From the NCBI GenBank assembly GCA_963698265.1, contig CAVOQC010000001.1:744001-808000 (forward strand): DNA of 64,000 nucleotides, given 5' to 3'. Position numbers and translations under genes: made by a program. The stretch is from FEB-7 sp963698265 (lineage in GTDB: Bacteria; Pseudomonadota; Gammaproteobacteria; Burkholderiales; Usitatibacteraceae). Positions 42,721 through 51,558 of the stretch are shown piece after piece. The notes beneath the pieces are model-generated. The model was not told where the DNA came from. It saw only the letters and a program-made list of their open reading frames with translations, and did not search any database. Position 1 is the stretch's first letter. Each line of letters opens with the position of its first letter.

Positions 42721-44469
42721 TCAGAAGGCCACCGAGACGGAGAAGCCCACGCGGACCTTGCGGTCGCGCTCCCCGTAGGCGATGTCGATGGCGAGCGGCC
42801 CCGCGGGCGTGCGCCAGCGCGCGCCGATTCCGTAGCCCCGGACCGCGTCCAGGTCCTCGCGCGCGTCGGCCGCGTCGCCCACGTCCATGAAGAGCGCACC
42901 TCCCCATTCGGGGGTGAACCAGCGCACGTACTCCACCGTGCCCGTGGCGAGGTAGCGCCCGCCCACGATCGCGTCGCCGTCGCGCGGCCCCAGGCTCTGG
43001 TAGGCGTAGCCGCGCACCGAGCGCGAGCCGCCCGCGCGGAAGAGGAAATCCTCCGGAATCCCCGTGCGGCTGGGAGCGATGGTGTAGCCCGCCTCGGCGC
43101 GCAGGATCAACTGGTCCTTCGGCGAGAGCGTGAACCAGTGCTGGTACTGCGCGTAGGTCATGAGGAAATCCTGGTCGGAGAGCGCGGACTTCGTGCCCCC
43201 GGCGAGATTCAGCTTGAGCACGCCGCCGCGCCTCGGGTCGAGCACGTTGTCGACCGTGCGCCAGGTGAGCTGGCCGATGGGCGCGAGCGCGCGCCTGATC
43301 GATCGTTCCGCGCCGTCGGGAATCGCCTGCTCGACCTGGAAGGAAAGCCCCACGCGCAGCTCGAGGCCGTCGTAGAGGAACTGCCGGTATCCCGCGACCG
43401 CGCCGCGGCGCGTATCGAGTCCCTGGTTGGTCGTGTGCTCGCCCAGGAATCCCACGCTGTCCTTCGTCGCGAAGGTTCCCATGAAGGCCGAGCCGATGGA
43501 CCCCTGGGGAAGGTGGAAATCCGCGTAGCCGATCTGGCGGGTACTGTCCGCCTGCAGGGCCGAGTGCATGTCGTAACCGCGGCCCAGCGCGTTGCGGTGG
43601 CGAAGCGACACCTCGCCGCGCACGCCGGAATCGGTTCCGTAACCAAGCGAGAAGCCGACATCCGCCACGGGCCGCTCGAGCACGGTCACGCGCACGGGCA
43701 CTCGCTTCGGGTTCGCGCGGTCGCGGTCGATCTCCACCTGCACGTTGGCGAACCACGGGGCGCTCTGGAGTGCGCGCTGCAGGTCGAGGAGCCGTTCGGT
43801 GCGGTAGGGCTCGCCGGGGTCGATGTCGAGCTGGCGGTCGACGAGGTAGGCCGGATAGCGCGCGAGCCCGCTTACCTGCACCTCGCCCAGGGAGAAGGCT
43901 GGACCGCTCTCGAGCACGAGCCGCAAGCGCGCCTTCGCGGCCACGGGGTCGATGCGGGCTTCGCTGTCGAGCAGTTCGCCTGCCGCGTAGTCGTCCGCAG
44001 TGAGCCCGTCCACCAGGCGCGCCTTCGCCTCGTCCCACGCGGCCTGGCGGAACGTCATTCCGGAGGCGAGGAGCCACGACGACTCGAGCGCGCGCCGACG
44101 GGCCTCACGAAAGGCACCCTCGCCCGCGAGATCGCCGCGGAACTCGATCGTGACCGTGTCGATGGTGGTGCGCGCCCCGGGCGTGAGGACCGCGCGCACG
44201 CGGCCTTCCTGGTCCGTCACCTCCACCTGCGCGGAGAACCAGCCTTCGGCGGCGGCGATCTCGGGGGCGCGGCGGCGAACCTCGCGCATCCATCGGCGAA
44301 GCGTGCCGCGATCTTCCGTCGCCTCCTCGGCAGGCGGCGGGAGGTGCTTCTCGAACAGCGCCTGGAGCTCCTTCGGCGCTTCCCACTCGACGGTGTACGC
44401 GGCCCGCACCTCGGCCGCCGACGCGATACCCAGGACCAGGGCCAGGACGGCGACGCAGCGAACGCTCAC
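42721..44469 (-). CDS. tamA: outer-membrane assembly protein TamA (BamA/Omp85 family)
   Basis: A 582-residue Omp85 protein. GTG 44469 opens directly at a signal peptide (RCVAVLALVLGIASAAEVRA). POTRA domains fill about residues 25-260, the last including ARYPAYLVDRQLDIDPGEPY. The 16-strand barrel follows with GGSRSVRGYAYQSLGPRDGD (the lid-lock VRGY motif), ALFMDVGDA and a final aromatic Phe. An alternative ATG 44589 touching the upstream stop would add 40 polar residues before the signal; I reject it since it would hide the signal, but it could matter for coupling. It works with TamB, encoded next. Confidence 0.94.
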   Translation of the reverse strand: MSVRCVAVLALVLGIASAAEVRAAYTVEWEAPKELQALFEKHLPPPAEEATEDRGTLRRWMREVRRRAPEIAAAEGWFSAQVEVTDQEGRVRAVLTPGARTTIDTVTIEFRGDLAGEGAFREARRRALESSWLLASGMTFRQAAWDEAKARLVDGLTADDYAAGELLDSEARIDPVAAKARLRLVLESGPAFSLGEVQVSGLARYPAYLVDRQLDIDPGEPYRTERLLDLQRALQSAPWFANVQVEIDRDRANPKRVPVRVTVLERPVADVGFSLGYGTDSGVRGEVSLRHRNALGRGYDMHSALQADSTRQIGYADFHLPQGSIGSAFMGTFATKDSVGFLGEHTTNQGLDTRRGAVAGYRQFLYDGLELRVGLSFQVEQAIPDGAERSIRRALAPIGQLTWRTVDNVLDPRRGGVLKLNLAGGTKSALSDQDFLMTYAQYQHWFTLSPKDQLILRAEAGYTIAPSRTGIPEDFLFRAGGSRSVRGYAYQSLGPRDGDAIVGGRYLATGTVEYVRWFTPEWGGALFMDVGDAADAREDLDAVRGYGIGARWRTPAGPLAIDIAYGERDRKVRVGFSVSVAF

Positions 44470-44588
44470 CGCGCTCCGCCGATGGCGCGGCACGGCCGTG
44501 CCTCGCCGCTGCAGGGAGGGAACAGGAAAAGGGCGCTCATCTCCAGTTGGAACGCTTGTGCAGGATTCGGTTGCACGAACAGCACCCA

Positions 44589-45458
44589 TTATCCGGGCTT
44601 TCGCGAGCGGGCCAGGAGCGCGGCGCAGGAAAGCACGAGGATCCCGCCGCCGAGCTGCAACGGCGTGAGGCTTTCCCCCAGCACCAGCCAGGCGAGCGCC
44701 ACGGTGACCACCGGCTCGAGCGTGGACACGATGGACGCAACCGCCGGCCCCACGCGCTTCAATCCCGCGAAGAAAGCGAGGATCGCGGCCACCGTCGAGA
44801 CGATCGCGATGGCGCCGATCGCCGCCCACCCCCACCACGCGCCGGGAAAGCGCGGCTCCGTGACGAGGGCCGAGGACCAAAGTACCACGGCAGCGGAAAG
44901 GCAGACGATGGTGGTGCTCGCGAGCGCATCGGTGTGCGCAAGCTCGCGGGCGCCGACCAGGATATACACGGAATAGAACGCCGCCGCCCCGAGCGCGAGG
45001 GCGATGCCCGTGGCCGTGCCCTGCCCGCCGCCGAGCATGATCGCGAGCCCCGCGAAGCTCGCCGCGAGGATCGCGATCTTCATCGCCGTCAGCCGCTCGC
45101 CCAGGAACACGGCCGAGAGCAGCACGACGAGCGTGGGGTAGGTGTAGAGCAGCAGCGCGACGAGACCGGCCGAGGCGTGGTTGAGCGCCGCGAAGAAGCA
45201 CAGGGCCTGCCCGACGTAGCCCACCGCGCCCATGCCGACCGCCACCGCGAGCGGCCGGCCGCGCGGCCAGCGCCTGCCCGTGGCCACCATCACCGCTGCG
45301 AGCAATACGCCCGCGATCGCGAAACGCGCGGCGAGGATGCCCGTCACGTTGGCGCCTCCGGCGTAGGCGAAGCGCGCGAAGATCGCCATCGCGCCAAATG
45401 CGCAGGCCGACACGACGATGAGCGCGACCCCCGAAAAAGGGGACGCTCCCCTGTTCAT
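44589..45458 (-). CDS. EamA/DMT-family permease
   Basis: A 289-residue inner-membrane transporter with ten helices in two EamA repeats (CAFGAMAIFARFAYAGGANV.. and LALGAAAFYSVYILVGARELA), each ending near a conserved Pro/Glu loop (VVLLSAVFLGERLT; VVTVALAWLVLGESLTPLQ). Substrate unknown. The start is unusual: ATG 45458 and the next nine codons (NRGASPFSG) lie inside a copy of the GGGGACGCTCCCC repeat, so the N-terminus seems rebuilt by repeat insertion. Alternatives are ATG 45464 or the much longer 45521, which reads through two repeat copies and is unlikely. It is followed by tamA on the same strand. Confidence 0.88.
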   Translation of the reverse strand: MNRGASPFSGVALIVVSACAFGAMAIFARFAYAGGANVTGILAARFAIAGVLLAAVMVATGRRWPRGRPLAVAVGMGAVGYVGQALCFFAALNHASAGLVALLLYTYPTLVVLLSAVFLGERLTAMKIAILAASFAGLAIMLGGGQGTATGIALALGAAAFYSVYILVGARELAHTDALASTTIVCLSAAVVLWSSALVTEPRFPGAWWGWAAIGAIAIVSTVAAILAFFAGLKRVGPAVASIVSTLEPVVTVALAWLVLGESLTPLQLGGGILVLSCAALLARSRKPG

Positions 45459-45561
45459 GTCCATCGAGCTCGTGAATTGGGGACGCTCCCCCTTTTCCCG
45501 AAAACAGGGGAGCGTCCCCAATTTTCGTGGTGGCGCTTCATCGAAATGGGGGAGCGTCCCC
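45439..45561. repeat. cluster of four GGGGACGCTCCCC palindromic repeats
   Basis: Exact 13-bp units GGGGACGCTCCCC occur at 45439-45451 and 45479-45491. The reverse complement GGGGAGCGTCCCC occurs at 45507-45519 and 45549-45561. Each is flanked by short A/T runs (for example CCCTTTTTCG or AAAATT). Units 2 and 3 face each other, as in paired REP elements. The cluster lies between, and runs into, the ends of eamA and ubiJ. No REP-associated transposase gene is seen in the window. Confidence 0.85.
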
Positions 45562-46137
45562 TTTTTCGAGAAGCGCGATGCGCTTGTCGAGGCGCTCGAC
45601 GGCGTCGCGAAGCTCGGTGACGCCGGCGATGAAGCCTTCGACCTTCACGCGCGTGGCGATGAGGGGGTCTTCCTCGGTCCAGTACTCGGCGGCGCCGGCG
45701 GCGAGGCGCTCGGAGGCGTCCTTTCCCCAAGCGGCGGCACCGCGGGCGGCCGACACGGCGCGGTGCGCGGCGGCGTCTCCCACGACTTTCGAGAGGTCCT
45801 CCTCCACGTCCCAGCGCAGGTGCTTCGCGAGGAAGGCGACTTCGCCCGCGAACTCCAGGTCGCCCGTGGTCTCGACGTCGCCGTAGGCGCTCTCGTCATG
45901 GCCCGCCAGGCGCGGCAGCAGGAAGGGTGAGAGGCGCACCTCGAGTTCCGGCGCGGCTTCTTCCACGGCCGCAAGCACCTCGCCGGTCGTCTGCACCGTA
46001 AGCGCCACGGAGAGGGGACCGACGCGGAACGCCGCGGTCTTGCCGGCGAAGCGCGCCAGGCGCTCGCGGGCAAGGGGTGTCGCGGCGGTGAGCCGGTTGA
46101 TCGCGTGGGCGGCGAGCGCGGCCGGGACTTCGGCCAT
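45538..46137 (-). CDS. ubiJ: ubiquinone biosynthesis accessory factor UbiJ (SCP2 domain)
   Basis: A 199-residue protein with an SCP2-type lipid-binding domain (about 30-110; FRVGPLSVALTVQTTGEVLAAV and VRLSPFLLPRL) and a C-terminal coiled coil (VEGFIAGVTELRDAVERLDKRIALLEK), the UbiJ architecture. In E. coli UbiJ supports the aerobic ubiquinone hydroxylase complex. ATG 46137 overlaps the ubiE stop by one base. The last residues, KGDAPPFR, are encoded within a repeat copy (45549-45561), so the original end may have been altered. ubiB, the usual next gene, is not downstream. Confidence 0.88.
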   Translation of the reverse strand: MAEVPAALAAHAINRLTAATPLARERLARFAGKTAAFRVGPLSVALTVQTTGEVLAAVEEAAPELEVRLSPFLLPRLAGHDESAYGDVETTGDLEFAGEVAFLAKHLRWDVEEDLSKVVGDAAAHRAVSAARGAAAWGKDASERLAAGAAEYWTEEDPLIATRVKVEGFIAGVTELRDAVERLDKRIALLEKGDAPPFR

Positions 46138-46874
46138 CACGGCTTGAAGCCGCGGTGCAACGCCACCACGCCCAGCGTGAGGTTGAAGAACTCGACCTTC
46201 ACGAGCCCCGCGCTCGCCATCATCGCCTTGAGGCTCTCCTGGTCCGGATGCATGCGGATCGATTCGGCCAGGTACTGGTAGGCCGCTTCGTCTTTCGCCA
46301 CGCGCTTGCCGAGCCACGGCAGCACCGTGAACGAATAGGTGTCGTAGGGCTTCGCGAGCGGCTTCCACACCTTGGAGAACTCGAGCACGAGCACACGCCC
46401 GCCGGGGCGCGCGACGCGCGTCATCTCCGCCAACCCTCGCGCCTTGTCCGTGAAGTTGCGCAAGCCGAAGGCGATCGTGACGCAGTCGAACGTGTCGTCG
46501 GGAAACGGGAGCCTCTCCCCGTTGCAGATCGCGGGCGGGGCCATGCGGCCGTGGTCGAGCACCTTGTCGCGGCCCACCTGGAGCATGGCGCCGTTGATGT
46601 CCGTCATCACCACCAGGCCCTCGGTGCCGGCGCGCTTCGCGAACGCAAGCGCCAGGTCGCCGCTGCCGGAGGCCACGTCGAGCACGCGCTGGCCAGGGCG
46701 CACGTCCGCCATGGAAATCGCGAATCGCTTCCACAGCCGGTGCATGCCGAGAGACATGAGGTCGTTCATGCGGTCGTAGTTGGTCGCGACCGAGCTGAAC
46801 ACCTCCTCCACCCGCGCGGCCTTTTCCGCCTCGCGCACCTCGGTGAAGCCGAAGTGGGTGGTCTTGTCGCTCAT
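46137..46874 (-). CDS. ubiE: ubiquinone/menaquinone C-methyltransferase UbiE
   Basis: A 245-residue SAM-dependent methyltransferase for the C-methylation step of ubiquinone (and menaquinone if made). Signatures: TTHFGFTEV start, VFSSVATNYDRMNDLMSLGMHRLWKR, SAM motif VLDVASGSGDLALAFAKR, DDTFDCVTIAFGLRNFTDKARGLAEMTRVARPGGRVLVLEFS and the end VVALHRGFKP. ATG 46874 overlaps the DUF971 stop by four bases (ATGA). Operon DUF971-ubiE-ubiJ. Confidence 0.96.
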   Translation of the reverse strand: MSDKTTHFGFTEVREAEKAARVEEVFSSVATNYDRMNDLMSLGMHRLWKRFAISMADVRPGQRVLDVASGSGDLALAFAKRAGTEGLVVMTDINGAMLQVGRDKVLDHGRMAPPAICNGERLPFPDDTFDCVTIAFGLRNFTDKARGLAEMTRVARPGGRVLVLEFSKVWKPLAKPYDTYSFTVLPWLGKRVAKDEAAYQYLAESIRMHPDQESLKAMMASAGLVKVEFFNLTLGVVALHRGFKP

Positions 46875-47236
46875 TTGTCGCGGGACGCGCCCGCCTGCTC
46901 CATGCGCGCGAGGTAGCTCTTCCAGCTCGACTCCTGCTTTTCTCCCAGTTCGTAGAGGTATTCCCACGAGTAGAGGCCGGTGTCGTGGCCGTCGGAAAAG
47001 GCGAGCTTCACGGCGTAGACGCCGACCGGCTCGATCTCCTTGATCTCCACGTCACGCTTGCCCACCTGCAGGACCTCCTGCCCGGGGCCGTGGCCGCGCA
47101 CCTCGGCCGAAGGCGAGAAGACGCGCAGGTACTCGCAGGGCAGGCTGAACTGCCTGCCGTCGTCGAAGGCGATCTCGAGCAGGCGCGACTTCTGGTGCAG
47201 CTTGATCTCGGTGGGGCGGGGACTCTTGGGATTCAT
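46871..47236 (-). CDS. DUF971 (gamma-butyrobetaine hydroxylase-like N-terminal) protein
   Basis: A 121-residue protein with the DUF971 fold: PTEIKLHQKSRLLEIAFDDGRQFSLPCEYLRVFSPSAEV, then VGVYAVKLAFSDGHDTGLYSWEYLYEL. The conserved Cys in LPCEYLR and the SDGHDTGLYSW motif are present. Proteins of this type have been linked to iron-sulfur proteins and commonly precede ubiE in betaproteobacteria. ATG 47236 is used; longer readings lack support. It is the first gene of the DUF971-ubiE-ubiJ unit. Confidence 0.9.
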   Translation of the reverse strand: MNPKSPRPTEIKLHQKSRLLEIAFDDGRQFSLPCEYLRVFSPSAEVRGHGPGQEVLQVGKRDVEIKEIEPVGVYAVKLAFSDGHDTGLYSWEYLYELGEKQESSWKSYLARMEQAGASRDK

Positions 47237-47421
47237 GGCGCGCTTACGTTCGATGAGAGGCGCCATTTTCCCACGGATCGGACCGGCCATCGCGCAGCCT
47301 CACCCGATCCGGATGGTCCGCAGGAACCTGCTACCCTGAAAAGGCAAGATGGCGCCGGTGCGGGAGCGCCGTGCCGTGTACCCCTGAACGCCTCTTCAGC
47401 CGGGATCTCCGGGAGCCGCCC

Positions 47422-50400
47422 ATGCAGTCATCGCGGGAGCTGCGCGCCAGCAGCGCCGGCCATGTGGCCGCGGGAATCGTGCTGGTCGCGGGCATTGTCC
47501 TGTCGATCGTCGCCTGGCAATGGACCGGCGCCCAGGTGGAAAGAAACGCGCGGTCGAGCTTCGAGGACATGACCCTCGAGATCCGCAACGAGATCCAGTC
47601 CCGTTTGAGCAGCTACGTCGACGTCCTGTACGGCGTGCAGGGACTCTTCCATGCCACGCCCGGCGTCTCGCGCGCGGCGTTCCACCGATACGTCGAAAGC
47701 CTGGGGCTGCCGCACCGCTATCCGCAGGTGCGATCGATCACCTACGCGCCGGTCGTCTCCCACGCGGAAAGAGCCGATTTCGAGCGCGCCGTCCGCGCGG
47801 ACGCAAGCGTCGAGGCTTCCGGATACCCGGAGTTCGCGATCCGGCCCCGGGACGACCGGCTGACCTACGTGCCCCTGACCTACATGGAGCCGATGCAGCT
47901 GAACCGCAGCGGACTGGGCTTCGACCTCGCCTCCGATCCCGCGCGCAATGCCATCGTCGAGAAGGCACGCGACTCCGGCCGCGTCGTCGCCACGGAACGC
48001 ATCCTGCTGCAGTCCGATCTCCTGCAGAGCCCCGGCGTCGTCCTGCGGTTGGCCCTCTACCGACCGGATCTGCCACTCGGCTCCGTGGAGGAGCGCCGGC
48101 GCGCGTTCGCCGGCATGGTCGGCGTCACGATCCGCATCCGCGACGTGGTCGACGACATTCTCGCGAACACGCTGACCGGCGACATCGCGCTCCGCGTATT
48201 CGACCTTCCCGGCGCCGGTGCGGCGGCGGGTGTCCCCGCGGGCAAGCCGATCTTCGAAACCTCGACGGGGCCGCGCAAGACCGAAACCTTCGAGTGGACC
48301 GGCTCGCTCGAGTTCGGCGGCCGGCAATGGGAGCTTCGCTTCGACGCGCCGCGGTCGCGTTTCGAGGCTTCGGGAGGCCTCCTGCCTCCCATCACCCTGG
48401 CAATGGGACTCGCCTTGAGCGCGCTGCTCGCCGGGTTCATCTACTCGCTTTCGAACACCAGCCGCCACGCGGTGCGCCTCGCCGGGCACATCACCCGCGA
48501 CCTGCGCGAAAGCGAGTCACGCCTTGCGGAAGCGCAGCGCACGACGCAGACGCTGATGGAGGCCTTGCCGAATCCCATCTTCTTCAAGGACACAGGGGGC
48601 CGCTATCTCGGGGTCAACCGCGCCTGGGAGGTTTACTTCGGCATACCTCGGCAGTCCTTCGTCGGAAAGACGGTGCACGCGCTCTATCCGCACGACGCCG
48701 CCCTCGCGCAGCGCCTGCACGAGATGGACGAAGCGCTCTGGCGAAGCCCGGGAACGCAGACCCACGAAACCACCATCACCCTGCCCGACGGCAGCGAGCG
48801 CGAGGCGATCTACTGCAAGGCCACCTTCACGGACGCAGCCGGAAAGGTCGCAGGACTCATCGGCACCATCATCGACGTGACCGAGAGCCGCCAGCTCGAG
48901 CGCCGCTACCGCGACATCTTCGAGCAGGCGGCGGTCGGCATCGTGCAGGTGGGGCTCGACGGCGCGCTCTCCGGCGTGAACCAGCGCTTCTGCGAAATGC
49001 TCGGTTACCGCAGCGAGGAACTGATCGGCAGGCGCGAAAGCGACCTTACCCACCCGGACGACCGCGGGCACGAACCGGACGGGGAAGCTCCGGGAAAGCA
49101 GGACGAGCCATCGCCCACCAGCGAGCTGCGGTTCGTGCGCAAGGACGGCGAGATCCTCTGGGCGAGGCGGACGGTCTCGGCCGCCCGCGACCCGGCGGGC
49201 AGGGTGCGCTACATGATCGCCGTGGTGGAAGACCTCTCGGAGCGCAAGCGCGCCGAGGAGGGGCTCAAGCGCAGCGAGGCGACGCTTCGCGCGACCAACC
49301 AGCAGCTGCAGATGCTGATCGAGTCCTCGCCGCTCGCCATCTATGCGAGGGACCGCCAGGGCCTGCTCACGAGCTGGAATCCCGCCGCGGAGGAGATGTA
49401 CGGGTGGAAGGCGGCGGAAGTCCTCGGCCGACCGCTGCCCAGCGTATCGGACGAGGCGCGCGCCGCCTCGGACGCGCTGCGCGCGCGGCTGCTGGCGGGC
49501 GAGCCCCCCTTCAAGGTCGAGGCTCGACGGCGACGACGCGACGGCAGCCTGATCGACATCGACGCCTTCGTGGGCCAGTTGCGCGATGCGGAAGGCAACA
49601 TCACCGGGATCATAGCCGTGGCGGCGGACATCTCCGAGCGCAAGCAGGCCGAGCAGCGACTGGCGATGGAGGTGGCCGTCTCGCGCGTGATCGCCGAGTC
49701 GTCGACCCTGGAAGACGCGATCCCGCTCGTGCTGCGCAGCTTCGGCGAAATCATGGACTGGCAGTGCGGCGCGTGCTGGATCATCGACCAGGACACCAAC
49801 CGTTTCCGCTGCCTGGGAAGCTGGAGCGTGGCGGACGAGGCCATCCGCGGCTTCGTCGACGCCAGCGCCCGCAGGTCGATATCGCCCATCGAGCGCGGCA
49901 AGGGCCTGCTGCAGCGCACCTTCGAGACGCACAACCCGGTCTGGATCGCGGACCTCGCCCGCGACGAGGGATTCCGGCGCCGCGACCTCGCCGCCCGGGC
50001 GGGCCTGCGCGCGGCGTTCGCCTTCCCGCTGCTCATCGCCAACGACGTGCTCGGTGCCATCGAGTTCTTCCACCGCGAGGTCCGCCAGCCCGACGAGGCG
50101 CTGGTCCGGACGGTGCATTCGATCGGCAGCCAGATCGGCCAGTACATCGTGCGCACCAATGCCGAGGCGTCGCTGCGCTACGTCGCCACGCACGACGCGC
50201 TTACCAACCTGCCCAACCGCACGCTCTTCACCCAACGGCTCGCGCACGCCATCGCGCTCGCGCAGCGGCACGGGCGGCGGCTTTCGGTGCTGTTCGTCGA
50301 CCTCGACCGCTTCAAGGTGATCAACGATTCCCTCGGCCACGAGGCCGGGGACGAGCTGCTGCGCGAGATGGCCGCGCGCATGACCGCGATCGTGCGCGAA

Positions 50401-51489
50401 AGCGACACCGTCGCGCGCCTGGGGGGCGACGAGTTCGTGGTGCTGCTCGAGGAGACCACGGGCGCAGCCACGGTGCGCAGGATCGCGCGCAAGCTGCTCG
50501 GGGCGTTCGCGAGGACGGCGCTGATCGCGGCGCGCGAGCTGAGCACGACCGCGAGCATCGGGGTCAGCACCTATCCCGAGGACGGCGAGGATGCCGCGAC
50601 GCTGCTGAAGAACGCCGACATCGCCATGTACCGGGCGAAGGAACTCGGCCGGAACACCTTCCAGTTCTACTCCGCGGCGCTCAACGTCCACACGCTCGAG
50701 CACCTGACGCTCGAGTCGGACCTTCGCCGCGCACTCGAGCGAAACGAGCTGCTGCTGCACTACCAGCCGCAGTTCGACGTGCGCGACGGCCGGCTGACGG
50801 GCTTCGAGGCGCTGCTGCGCTGGCTGCATCCCACGAGGGGACTGGTGCAGCCCGACGACTTCATCCCGATCGCCGAGGAGACGGGCCTGATCGTGCCGAT
50901 CGGGGAATGGGTCCTCATGACCGCCTGCACGGCCCACCAGGCCTGGGACGCGGCGGGGCTCCCCGAGGTCCGGATGTCGGTGAACCTTTCCGTACGCCAG
51001 CTCATGAAGGGGGATCTCTTCAAGGATGTCGCCCGCGTCCTGCGGCAGACCCGAAGCAATGCGTCCCGGCTGGATCTCGAGATCACCGAAAGCATCGTCA
51101 TGCACAACCCGGACAGCGCGGTCGCGTTCCTCACGCAGGCGAAGCAGATGGGCGTGAGCGTCACGATGGACGATTTCGGCACCGGGTACTCCTCGCTCGC
51201 CTACCTGCAGCGGCTGCCGATCGACCGCCTGAAGATCGACCGCTCGTTCGTAGCCGAGATCCCGGACCGGGCCGGGAGCATGGCGATCACCCGCGCCGTG
51301 ATCGCCATGGCGCAGAGCCTTCGCCTCACGGTGGTCGCCGAGGGAGTCGAGACGCCGGAACAGGTGGCGTTCCTGCGGCTGCACGGCTGCCACGAGATGC
51401 AGGGATACCATCTTGGAAGACCGGCACCCGAGGCCGAGGCCCGCGCGCTGCTTGCGCGGGCCCGGGGCGGGCGCGTGGTCGGCGTGTAA
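47422..51489 (+). CDS. CHASE-PAS-PAS-PAS-GAF-GGDEF-EAL cyclic-di-GMP protein
   Basis: A 1355-residue membrane signalling protein. TM1 is near residues 12-33, a periplasmic CHASE domain about 75-250, TM2 about 322-345. Three PAS domains follow (about 373-490, 495-615, 623-745), then a GAF domain (about 757-905). The GGDEF domain (about 917-1085) has an intact LGGDEFVVLLEE and the NLPNRTLF start. The EAL domain (about 1097-1350) has FEALLRW, NLSVRQL, DDFGTGYSSLAYLQRLPIDRLKIDRSF and VAEGVET, so both synthase and phosphodiesterase sites look complete. ATG 47422 has GGGAG upstream. It likely adjusts c-di-GMP in response to an external ligand; single gene, with phoB beginning 69 bases after it. Confidence 0.94.
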   Translation: MQSSRELRASSAGHVAAGIVLVAGIVLSIVAWQWTGAQVERNARSSFEDMTLEIRNEIQSRLSSYVDVLYGVQGLFHATPGVSRAAFHRYVESLGLPHRYPQVRSITYAPVVSHAERADFERAVRADASVEASGYPEFAIRPRDDRLTYVPLTYMEPMQLNRSGLGFDLASDPARNAIVEKARDSGRVVATERILLQSDLLQSPGVVLRLALYRPDLPLGSVEERRRAFAGMVGVTIRIRDVVDDILANTLTGDIALRVFDLPGAGAAAGVPAGKPIFETSTGPRKTETFEWTGSLEFGGRQWELRFDAPRSRFEASGGLLPPITLAMGLALSALLAGFIYSLSNTSRHAVRLAGHITRDLRESESRLAEAQRTTQTLMEALPNPIFFKDTGGRYLGVNRAWEVYFGIPRQSFVGKTVHALYPHDAALAQRLHEMDEALWRSPGTQTHETTITLPDGSEREAIYCKATFTDAAGKVAGLIGTIIDVTESRQLERRYRDIFEQAAVGIVQVGLDGALSGVNQRFCEMLGYRSEELIGRRESDLTHPDDRGHEPDGEAPGKQDEPSPTSELRFVRKDGEILWARRTVSAARDPAGRVRYMIAVVEDLSERKRAEEGLKRSEATLRATNQQLQMLIESSPLAIYARDRQGLLTSWNPAAEEMYGWKAAEVLGRPLPSVSDEARAASDALRARLLAGEPPFKVEARRRRRDGSLIDIDAFVGQLRDAEGNITGIIAVAADISERKQAEQRLAMEVAVSRVIAESSTLEDAIPLVLRSFGEIMDWQCGACWIIDQDTNRFRCLGSWSVADEAIRGFVDASARRSISPIERGKGLLQRTFETHNPVWIADLARDEGFRRRDLAARAGLRAAFAFPLLIANDVLGAIEFFHREVRQPDEALVRTVHSIGSQIGQYIVRTNAEASLRYVATHDALTNLPNRTLFTQRLAHAIALAQRHGRRLSVLFVDLDRFKVINDSLGHEAGDELLREMAARMTAIVRESDTVARLGGDEFVVLLEETTGAATVRRIARKLLGAFARTALIAARELSTTASIGVSTYPEDGEDAATLLKNADIAMYRAKELGRNTFQFYSAALNVHTLEHLTLESDLRRALERNELLLHYQPQFDVRDGRLTGFEALLRWLHPTRGLVQPDDFIPIAEETGLIVPIGEWVLMTACTAHQAWDAAGLPEVRMSVNLSVRQLMKGDLFKDVARVLRQTRSNASRLDLEITESIVMHNPDSAVAFLTQAKQMGVSVTMDDFGTGYSSLAYLQRLPIDRLKIDRSFVAEIPDRAGSMAITRAVIAMAQSLRLTVVAEGVETPEQVAFLRLHGCHEMQGYHLGRPAPEAEARALLARARGGRVVGV

Positions 51490-51517
51490 CGAATCCGTCA
51501 CGCCGGCGCCGTACCAT
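51484..51517 (+). promoter_or_regulatory. Pho box and -10 of phoB
   Basis: Two 7-mers, GTGTAAC (51484-51490) and CCGTCAC (51495-51501), separated by GAAT, match the Pho-box layout (two CTGTCAT-like repeats 11 bases apart). Ten bases later comes TACCAT (51512-51517) as a -10, the classical spacing for PhoB-activated promoters. The box overlaps the stop codon of the GGDEF-EAL gene. It predicts autoregulation of phoB. Confidence 0.6.
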
Positions 51518-51558
51518 GGCGGCTCGCGACTCCCTTCCCTTCCCTTCCCTGCCCTGCC

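Noticed and set aside
44470..44589. Longer TamA start at ATG 44589
   Set aside because: It would place 40 polar residues before the signal peptide; GTG 44469 gives a normal Omp85 N-terminus.
45459..45521. Longer EamA start at 45521
   Set aside because: The extra residues are translations of two GGGGACGCTCCCC repeat copies, not conserved protein.
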